The translations under genes and the position numbers were made by a program. 64,000 nucleotides of DNA from Inhella inkyongensis (GTDB taxonomy: Bacteria > Pseudomonadota > Gammaproteobacteria > Burkholderiales > Burkholderiaceae_C), in NCBI RefSeq assembly GCF_005952805.1, contig NZ_CP040709.1, forward strand, positions 2,728,001-2,792,000. The letters are read 5' to 3'. Numbering within the stretch: the stretch's first letter is position 1; each line of letters begins with the position of its first letter. Positions 54,843 to 61,110 of this stretch are shown piece after piece. The notes beneath the pieces are model-generated. The model did no database searches. It was not told the origin of the DNA and saw nothing but the letters and a program-made list of their open reading frames with translations.

Positions 54843-55034
54843 CGTCGGCTTCCATCAAGGGTCGGCGAGTGTAGGGGCGGCTCGCTTGTCCCGCGCACAC
54901 CGGGGAAACCAATCATTTAGCCAGCAACACATGACGTTTTGCTCAATCAACATTGCGTTTCGGTGCATTTCTGTCACTTCCGCCTGACATGGAGCCCGGC
55001 GAGACTCCTAGCAACGTCGCTTCACTGCCTTGCC
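54843..55034. other. Divergent gap between mrp and ornithine cyclodeaminase
   Basis: 192 bases with the two divergent promoters. I see no clear promoter, riboswitch or repeat. The ornithine cyclodeaminase start has no obvious ribosome-binding site here. Confidence 0.3.
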
Positions 55035-56105
55035 ATGTCCACTTTCACCCCCACCCAGACCAGTCTCCAGACCCTGTTCGTCAGCGTGCCCAATATGGTC
55101 CGTCTGATCCAACGCAAAGGCCTGAGCAACTGCCTGGTGGGTGTGGCGGACCGTATCGAGCAGGAATTTCTACGCTGGGAGCAGTTCGACAAGAGCGCGC
55201 GCCTGGCCTTCCACTCGCCCGATGGCGTGGTGGAGCTGATGCCGATTGCCGACGCGCAGCAGTTCAGCTTCAAGTACGTGAACGGGCACCCCAAGAACAC
55301 GCATCTGGGCCTGCCCACCGTGATGGCCTTTGGCCTGCTGGCCGATGTGGACACCGGCGCGCCCCGCTTCCTGTCGGAGCTCACCCTCACCACCGCCATC
55401 CGCACCGCTGCCATGTCGGCCCTGGCCGCTAAGAAGCTGGCCCGCCCAGGCAGCCGCCGCATGGCCCTGATCGGCAATGGCGCCCAATCTGAATTTCAAG
55501 CCCTGGCCTTCCGCGACATCGTGGGCGTGCGCGAGCTGCGCCTGTTCGATGTCGATCCGCAAGCCACGGCCAAGCTGGTGGCCAATTTGAGCGGCCAAGG
55601 CTTTGAGATCACGGTCTGCCACAGCACGACCGAGGCAGTGCGCGGGGTGGACATCATCACTACCGTGACGGCCGACAAGACCAACGCCACCATCATCACG
55701 CCTGAGATGGTGGAGCCTGGCATGCACATCAACGGTGTGGGCGGTGACTGCCCCGGCAAGACCGAGCTGCACCGCGGCGTGCTGGAGATGGGTGCGGTGT
55801 TCTGCGAATTCGAACCGCAGTCGCGCATCGAAGGCGATATGCAGCAAATGCCGGCCGACTTCCCGGTCACCGAATTCTGGGAGGTGCTGGCCGGCCGCAA
55901 GCCGGGCCGCACCTCAGCCGAACAGGTGACGGTGTTCGACTCGGTGGGCTTCGCGCTCGAAGACTTCGCCGCCCTGCTCTTCATGAGCGACGCCGCGCGC
56001 GAATTGGGTATCGGCGAAATGATTGACCTGGTGCCGCACTCGCCGGACCCGAAAAACCTGTTTGCCCAGCTGGGACTGGGCCCAGCGCTAGCGATCGCGG
56101 CCTGA
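55035..56105 (+). CDS. ocd: Ornithine cyclodeaminase
   Basis: NAD-dependent mu-crystallin-family enzyme of 356 residues that converts L-ornithine to L-proline and ammonia. Motifs: the substrate Lys/Arg region ELMPIADAQQFSFKYVNGHP, Rossmann motif RRMALIGNGAQSEFQALAFR, HINGVGGDCPGKTEL (with the catalytic Asp), and DSVGFALEDFAALLF. This is the longer subgroup seen in proteobacteria. An Lrp-type regulator converges on it from downstream, and together they suggest arginine/ornithine catabolism. Related dehydrogenases share the fold, so the exact substrate is not proven. Confidence 0.88.
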   Translation: MSTFTPTQTSLQTLFVSVPNMVRLIQRKGLSNCLVGVADRIEQEFLRWEQFDKSARLAFHSPDGVVELMPIADAQQFSFKYVNGHPKNTHLGLPTVMAFGLLADVDTGAPRFLSELTLTTAIRTAAMSALAAKKLARPGSRRMALIGNGAQSEFQALAFRDIVGVRELRLFDVDPQATAKLVANLSGQGFEITVCHSTTEAVRGVDIITTVTADKTNATIITPEMVEPGMHINGVGGDCPGKTELHRGVLEMGAVFCEFEPQSRIEGDMQQMPADFPVTEFWEVLAGRKPGRTSAEQVTVFDSVGFALEDFAALLFMSDAARELGIGEMIDLVPHSPDPKNLFAQLGLGPALAIAA

Positions 56106-56135
56106 AATAAGACAGCGACCTGAGCGCTCCGCCTC

Positions 56136-56555
56136 TCAGCGAAAGGTTGCCAGCAGGATATTGGTTTCCGTGTTGGCGATGCCTTTGATCAGGCGGATTC
56201 GCTCCAGCACCTTGGAGAGCTCCGCCATCGACTCGGCCCGCAGCTCGGCCAGCAAGTCCCAGCGCCCATTGGTGTCGTGCAGGCTTTCCACCGCCGGCTC
56301 GCCCAGCAGGCTGGCCGTCACCGCACGGGTCTGATTGCCCTCCACCAGCACCCCCATCCAGGCACGGATCTGATTGGGCTCGGCATCGGGCTTCAAACGC
56401 AGGGTGTAGCCCACGATGACCTGCTCGTCTTCGAGCTTGCGCAGACGGTTGGTCACCGTGCCCCGCGATACGCCCAGCTTGGCGGCCAGCGTGGCCACAT
56501 TCATGCGCGCGTCTTTGCGCAAAAGGGCAATCAATTGGCGGTCGGTGTCATCCAT
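56136..56555 (-). CDS. Lrp/AsnC-family transcriptional regulator
   Basis: A 139-residue feast/famine regulator: HTH at about 18-45 (MNVATLAAKLGVSRGTVTNR) and a RAM ligand domain (IVGYTLRLKP, VESLHDTNGRWDLLAELRAE). Start MDDTDRQLIALLRKDAR. It converges with ornithine cyclodeaminase, 30 bases apart, and may regulate it in response to an amino acid (inference). An open extension upstream runs into the tRNA region and is rejected. Confidence 0.92.
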   Translation of the reverse strand: MDDTDRQLIALLRKDARMNVATLAAKLGVSRGTVTNRLRKLEDEQVIVGYTLRLKPDAEPNQIRAWMGVLVEGNQTRAVTASLLGEPAVESLHDTNGRWDLLAELRAESMAELSKVLERIRLIKGIANTETNILLATFR

Positions 56556-56616
56556 GCCGACAGTGTGCCAAAGCAAAACGGCCCGCCGCTTGCGCGACGA
56601 GCCGTCTTGGGTATTT

Positions 56617-56692
56617 TGGTGGGCCCTGAGTGACTCGAACACTCGACCTACGGATTAAGAGTCCGCTGCTCTACCAACTGAGCTAAGAGCCC
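56617..56692 (-). tRNA. tRNA-Lys (anticodon CUU)
   Basis: 76 bases on the minus strand including an encoded CCA. Acceptor GGGCTCT pairs with AGGGCCC (one G-U), D-arm AGCTCAGTTGGTAGAGC, anticodon loop ACTCTTAATC giving CUU, T-loop GTTCGAGTC. All arms are present. Confidence 0.95.
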
Positions 56693-56741
56693 TCAGCTTC
56701 CGGTGCGCTGAGCCTGAAGACCGGTGAAGGCCAACAGAATT

Positions 56742-56817
56742 TGGTGGGTCGGGCGAGACTCGAACTCGCGACCAACGGATTAAAAGTCCGCTGCTCTACC
56801 GACTGAGCTACCGACCC
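56742..56817 (-). tRNA. tRNA-Lys (anticodon UUU)
   Basis: 76 bases on the minus strand with encoded CCA. Acceptor GGGTCGG/CCGACCC, D-arm AGCTCAGTCGGTAGAGC, anticodon loop ACTTTTAATC giving UUU, T-loop GTTCGAGTC. It lies 49 bases upstream of the CUU copy, so they are likely cotranscribed. Confidence 0.96.
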
Positions 56818-56869
56818 CCGGAAAAGCCCGCTAGTATAGACATCGAATCGGTGTCTATCAAGCAGTTTT

Positions 56870-57634
56870 TTAAACTTTCTTCAAAACCTGCTCGATACAG
56901 CTTCCTGCGGCCGTCATGCCGAAGCTGGCCGTGACCACCACACTGGAACCGTACCCTGCGCAATTGAGGCTGCCGTCTACCGCACAGGCCTCACCGTCTT
57001 GTTGAGGGCGCTGCACGGCTTCGCGCGAAAACACGCAATGGATGCCCATTTTGCCCTGGCGGGGCGCCCCGCCCTCGCGGCGCATGCCGGCTCGCAAGGA
57101 GGCCAACAGCGGATCGTGGGTGGTGTCGGCCAAGTCGGCCACTTCGATGGCCTGGGCTTGGCGCTTGCCGCCCGCCGCCCCCACACTCACAAAGGGCAGT
57201 CGCAGACCACGCGCCCAAACGGCCAGGGCCAGCTTGGCACGCACCTGGTCGCAGGCGTCGATCAGGCCGTCAGGGATCTCCCCCTCCAGCAAACCTGGCC
57301 AGTTGTCGGGCTCTACAAAGGCATCGATGACCCGAGCCTTGCAGCCCGGATGAATGGCCTCGATGCGCTCACGCAAGGCCTCACCCTTGTGCTGGCCCAG
57401 CGTGCCCTGCAGCGCCTGCACCTGGCGGTTGATGTTGGACTCGGCCACATGGTCCAGGTCAATCAGGGTCAGTGCCGCCACACCACTGCGCGCCAGAGCT
57501 TCCGCGCTCCAGCTGCCCACGCCACCGAGACCCACGACCGCCACATGCAGGCCGCGCAGTCGCCTGTAAGCGGCCTCGCCGTAGAGGCGGCGCAGCCCAC
57601 CAAAGCGGCGCTCCAGGTCGTCGTCTTCGCTCAT
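56870..57634 (-). CDS. tcdA: tRNA threonylcarbamoyladenosine dehydratase TcdA
   Basis: E1-like ATP-dependent enzyme of 254 residues that cyclises t6A37 in tRNA. Opening DLERRFGGLRRLYGEAAYRR, nucleotide motif VVGLGGVGSWSAEALARSG, LIDLDHVAESNINRQVQA, and DACDQVRAKLAL. The C-terminal part with SLNCAGYGSSVVVTASFG is typical. Start MSEDDDLERRF follows GGAG at 9 bases. It lies just upstream of two tRNA genes on the same strand, but the link is probably incidental. Confidence 0.94.
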   Translation of the reverse strand: MSEDDDLERRFGGLRRLYGEAAYRRLRGLHVAVVGLGGVGSWSAEALARSGVAALTLIDLDHVAESNINRQVQALQGTLGQHKGEALRERIEAIHPGCKARVIDAFVEPDNWPGLLEGEIPDGLIDACDQVRAKLALAVWARGLRLPFVSVGAAGGKRQAQAIEVADLADTTHDPLLASLRAGMRREGGAPRQGKMGIHCVFSREAVQRPQQDGEACAVDGSLNCAGYGSSVVVTASFGMTAAGSCIEQVLKKV

Positions 57635-57653
57635 TTCAAAGCGCTCCAAGAAA

Positions 57654-57680
57654 AAAGCCCGACGCGAAGCATCGGGCTTT
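57654..57680 (-). terminator. Terminator downstream of cpoB
   Basis: Stem AAAGCCCGA/TCGGGCTTT with an inner GC-capped loop; on the minus strand it ends in a run of six T, closing tolB-pal-cpoB just before tcdA. Confidence 0.9.
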
Positions 57681-57697
57681 GAGAGGTCCAGCGTGGC

Positions 57698-58468
57698 TTA
57701 CTTCAGCGAAGCACGACGCTCTTTGGCGGCCTGAGCCGCCTCGGTGCCAGGGTAGGCCTTGATCAAGTCGTCCAGGCTCTTCTTGGCCGCCTTGACGTCC
57801 TTGAGTTCAATCTGGCAGTTGGCCAGCGCCAGCAGGGCCTCTGACGCACGCGGGTGTTGGGCATTGGCCTTCAAGAAGTCGCGAAAGGTCGCGATCGCGT
57901 CCTTGTAAGCGCGCTGTCCATACTGCGCATTGCCCAGCCAGAAACGCACGGTATCGCCATAGCCACTGACACTGAAGCGCTTCAGGAAGGCTTCGAACGC
58001 ATTGGCCGCTTCCGCGAACTCCCCTCGGCGCAACAGGCCCATCGCAGCCTCGTACTGGCGCTGCTCCTCGGGTTCGACCTTGAACTCTTTGCCGTCCAGG
58101 GCCACCTTCTGCGGCTCCAGGGGCTTGAGTCGCGCATCAAAGCCTTGCAGCTGATCGGCCAGGCGGCGCTGGGTGTCGCTGAAGTCGCGCGTCATCTGCT
58201 CATTGGCGCCGCGCAGACGGGCCAACTCGGCGCGCAGGGCCTCGTTCTGGTTCGCCAGCTCGGACAGGCTGCGCCGCAGCACCGCCAGTTGTTCCTGGAC
58301 GTCCTGCTGCGAAGCGGCCTTCTTTTGCGCCTCTTCCAGTTGAGCGATCTTGGCGCGCAGGTCCATGATGGCCTTGCGCGCCTCCTCGTCGTCAAACAGG
58401 CCTGCCTGGGCCAGCGGCAGCCAAGCCGCCAGGCTCAGACCCGCCAGCACGCGCGACAGGCCGGACAT
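57698..58468 (-). CDS. cpoB: Cell division coordinator CpoB (YbgF)
   Basis: Periplasmic protein of 256 residues that links peptidoglycan synthesis with outer-membrane constriction through Tol-Pal. Signal peptide (MSGLSRVLAGLSLAAWLPLA), a coiled coil at about 28-115 (AQLEEAQKKAASQQDVQEQL onwards), then three TPR units (YEAAMGLLRRGEFAEAANAF, YGDTVRFWLGNAQYGQRAYK, ASEALLALANCQIELKDVKA). The ATG overlaps the pal stop as TGATG. Confidence 0.94.
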   Translation of the reverse strand: MSGLSRVLAGLSLAAWLPLAQAGLFDDEEARKAIMDLRAKIAQLEEAQKKAASQQDVQEQLAVLRRSLSELANQNEALRAELARLRGANEQMTRDFSDTQRRLADQLQGFDARLKPLEPQKVALDGKEFKVEPEEQRQYEAAMGLLRRGEFAEAANAFEAFLKRFSVSGYGDTVRFWLGNAQYGQRAYKDAIATFRDFLKANAQHPRASEALLALANCQIELKDVKAAKKSLDDLIKAYPGTEAAQAAKERRASLK

Positions 58469-58992
58469 CACTTGTCCTTGACTTCGACGCGACGGTTCTT
58501 GGCCCACACGGCCTCGCCCGTGCCTTCCATGGCCGGGCGCTCCTTGCCGAAGCTGACCGGCTCGGCCTGGCCAGCGGCCACGCCCTGCAGGCTCAGCTGC
58601 TGCATCACGGCTTCGGCGCGCTTTTGGCCCAGGGCCAGGTTGTATTCACGGCTGCCGCGCTGGTCGGCGTGGCCTTCCAGGCTGACCTTTTGGGTCTTGA
58701 TCAGGTTCAGGCGCTTGGCATGGGCGTCGATGCTGGCGCGGAACTCGTCCTTCACCACATAGCTGTCGAAGTCGAAATAGATGACGCGCTTGTCGGCCAC
58801 AGCCTTGCTTTGCTCGGCGGCCAGGTCCACGGTGGCGACCTTGGTCTCAGCCACGGGCTGGGTGGGCTGCTGCACGGGAGTGGGCTTGGCCTCCACCACG
58901 GGAGCCTTCACCGGCTCTTCAACTTTGGTGGTGCTGCAACCGGCCAACACAGCGGCGGCCACAGCGGCCAGGGCAAAGCGCATCGTCATCAT
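58468..58992 (-). CDS. pal: Peptidoglycan-associated lipoprotein Pal
   Basis: Outer-membrane lipoprotein of 174 residues. Lipobox LAGC near residue 19, then a Pro/Val linker, then an OmpA-C domain binding diaminopimelate: YFDFDSYVVKDEFRASID and LEGHADQRGSREYNLALGQK. It is followed by cpoB in an overlapping arrangement. The start ATG is one of a short cluster (58992, 58989, 58983). Confidence 0.96.
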   Translation of the reverse strand: MMTMRFALAAVAAAVLAGCSTTKVEEPVKAPVVEAKPTPVQQPTQPVAETKVATVDLAAEQSKAVADKRVIYFDFDSYVVKDEFRASIDAHAKRLNLIKTQKVSLEGHADQRGSREYNLALGQKRAEAVMQQLSLQGVAAGQAEPVSFGKERPAMEGTGEAVWAKNRRVEVKDK

Positions 58993-59131
58993 GTCAAACT
59001 CTCAGAGTAAGCAGCCGCACGGCCGCAGGTTGAAATCGGCGCGCATTGTCGCGGAGATTTCAAGCCCCCTCGGGTTAGCCCCTGGAGTGCCCACTCAGCC
59101 GGATTTCACGCTCTGCGCGGCTTTGCCTCAC

Positions 59132-60391
59132 TCATCGACCGAAAGGCCCCCAGGCCGGCTCGCGCACATCGGCACTGCTGACGACCAGCTTGGCCTTCAC
59201 GCGCCCGTCCAGGGTGGAGGTCATCAGCACATCACGGCCCTGCGCCCGGGTGGCATAGACCAGCAGCTTGCCGTTGGGTGCAAAGCTGGGCGACTCATCC
59301 TCCACCGTCTCGCTGATCACGCGCACCGTGCCGCTGCCCAGTTCCATCACGCAGACCTTGAACGCACCATCGATGCGTGCCACGTAGGCCAAATGCCGCC
59401 CATCGGGGCTGATGGCTGGGCTGGTGTTGTAGGGGCTGTTGAAGCTGACGCGTTCGGCCGCACCGCCCTCGGCCGCCATGCGGTAGATCTGCGGACCGCC
59501 GCCGCGGTCACTCACGAAATAGATGCGACCGTCGGGGCTGAAGGCCGGCTCGGTATCGATGGCCAAGCTCTGGGTCAGGCGCTTCAGGCCCGAGCCGTCG
59601 CGGTTCATCACAAAGAGCTGGGTGCCGCCGTCGCGCGACAGACTCAGGACCACGCGCTGCCCGTCGGGCGAAAAAGCCGGCGCGCTGTTGGTGCCGCGGT
59701 AGTCGGCCAGCGTGCGGCGCGCGCCCGTGGCCAGGTCCTGCACATAGACCACCGCCTTGCCGGTGTGAAAACTCACATAGGCCACAGCCCGGCCGTCGGG
59801 CGACCAGGCCGGCGAAATGATGGGCTCGGGGCTGAGAACCGCCTCCTTTTCACCCTTGCCGTCCGCATCAGAAATCACAAGCGAGTACTGTCGCCCGGCC
59901 TTGGTCACATAGGCCAGGCGGGTGGAGAACACCCCGCGCTCGCCGGTGAGCTTTTGATAGATCGAGTCGGCCACGCGGTGCGCCTGCAAACGCAGGTCGT
60001 CCACATGCACCACCTGGCTCTCGCCGCCCAGGTCCTTGCCAGACACCACATCCCACAGGCGGTAGCGCACATCGAAGCGACCATCGGCCAGACGCGTCAC
60101 CGAGCCACCGGCCAGCGCGTCGGCCTGGCGCGCGCGCCAGTCCACAAAGCCGGGGCTGCTGATTTCGGTGAGCTGCTGACCCGCCGCATCAACCAAGCGA
60201 AATTGGCCGCTGCGCTCCAGGTCGGCCCGCACGATGGCGGCCACATCGGCCTTGCTCTCGTCGCGAAAGTCGGCGATCGCGATGGGCATCTGCGTGGCGC
60301 CCACGCCCGCAATTTCTACGCGGAACTGGGCCCAGGCCGGGGCGCTCAAGGCGCCGGCGGCGGTCAACAAGTGGCGGCGATTCAGGTTCAT
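59132..60391 (-). CDS. tolB: Tol-Pal system beta-propeller TolB
   Basis: Periplasmic protein of 419 residues: an N-terminal alpha/beta domain (PIAIADFRDESKADVAAIVR) and a six-bladed propeller with repeating SPAWSPDGRAVAYVS, SAPAFSPDGQRVVLS, TEPAFSPDGRIYFVSD and TSPAISPDGRHLAYV. The signal peptide starts MNLNRRHLLTAAGALSAPAW, where NRRHLL resembles a twin-arginine motif, unusual for TolB. It heads tolB-pal-cpoB; tolQ, tolR and tolA are not upstream here. Confidence 0.95.
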   Translation of the reverse strand: MNLNRRHLLTAAGALSAPAWAQFRVEIAGVGATQMPIAIADFRDESKADVAAIVRADLERSGQFRLVDAAGQQLTEISSPGFVDWRARQADALAGGSVTRLADGRFDVRYRLWDVVSGKDLGGESQVVHVDDLRLQAHRVADSIYQKLTGERGVFSTRLAYVTKAGRQYSLVISDADGKGEKEAVLSPEPIISPAWSPDGRAVAYVSFHTGKAVVYVQDLATGARRTLADYRGTNSAPAFSPDGQRVVLSLSRDGGTQLFVMNRDGSGLKRLTQSLAIDTEPAFSPDGRIYFVSDRGGGPQIYRMAAEGGAAERVSFNSPYNTSPAISPDGRHLAYVARIDGAFKVCVMELGSGTVRVISETVEDESPSFAPNGKLLVYATRAQGRDVLMTSTLDGRVKAKLVVSSADVREPAWGPFGR

Positions 60392-60478
60392 GGCGGGAGA
60401 CCGAGGGAAAACGCGCGGCATTGTGCAGCCGCCCACAATGCCCGCCAAAAAGTGACTTGCAAACAGGACTTGCCCATC

Positions 60479-61060
60479 ATGAATCCAATCTGCCGCTACC
60501 CCGTACCCACCGTGGCTGAACTGCCCGACGACCTGCGTCAACGCATCCTGGAGGTGCAGGAAAAAGCCGGGTTTGTGCCCAACGTCTTCCTGGCCCTGGC
60601 GCGCCGACCCGCTGAGCTGCGGGCCTTCCTGGCCTATCACGACGCGCTGTTGCTGCGCGAAGGCGGGCTCACAAAGGCCGAGAAGGAAATGGTCATCGTG
60701 GCCACCAGTGGCGCCAACCGTTGCCTCTACTGCGTGGTGGCCCATGGCGCCATCCTGCGCGTCTACGCCAAAGCGCCCAGGCTGGCCGACCAGTTGGCCA
60801 CCAACCCGCTCAAGGCCGAGGTCAACCCGCGCCAGGCCGCCCTGTTGGCATTTGCGATGAAGGTCTGCCTGGATGCTCAAGGCCTCACCGAGTCCGACTA
60901 TGCCGCGCTGAAGGCCCACGGGCTCGATGACGAGGACGCCTGGGACCTCATCAGCATCGTGGGCCTGTTCGGCATGAGCAACCGCATCGCCAACAGCATC
61001 TCGCTGATGCCCAACGATGAGTTCTATCTGATGGGGCGCCAGCCCCGCAGCAAGACTTGA
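60479..61060 (+). CDS. Peroxidase-related AhpD-like protein
   Basis: Carboxymuconolactone-decarboxylase/AhpD-fold protein of 193 residues. The redox motif C-x2-C-x3-H is present in NRCLYCVVAHGAIL, preceded by KAEKEMVIVATSGA and followed by VNPRQAALLAFAMKV. This is the uncharacterised peroxidase-related subgroup; activity would be alkyl hydroperoxide or disulfide reduction (inference). The tail LYLMGRQPRSK-like YLMGRQPR ends the protein. It diverges from tolB by 87 bases and precedes mfd. Confidence 0.85.
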   Translation: MNPICRYPVPTVAELPDDLRQRILEVQEKAGFVPNVFLALARRPAELRAFLAYHDALLLREGGLTKAEKEMVIVATSGANRCLYCVVAHGAILRVYAKAPRLADQLATNPLKAEVNPRQAALLAFAMKVCLDAQGLTESDYAALKAHGLDDEDAWDLISIVGLFGMSNRIANSISLMPNDEFYLMGRQPRSKT

Positions 61061-61071
61061 GACAATCGTTC

Positions 61072-61088
61072 AGCCCCTTGCTGGGGCT
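61072..61088 (+). terminator. Weak terminator before mfd
   Basis: Stem AGCCCC/GGGGCT with loop TTGCT and a following TTTCGTCGTTTT. Short stem and interrupted T-run, so probably partial. Confidence 0.5.
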
Positions 61089-61110
61089 TTCGTCGTTTTA
61101 GGTCCCCCGC

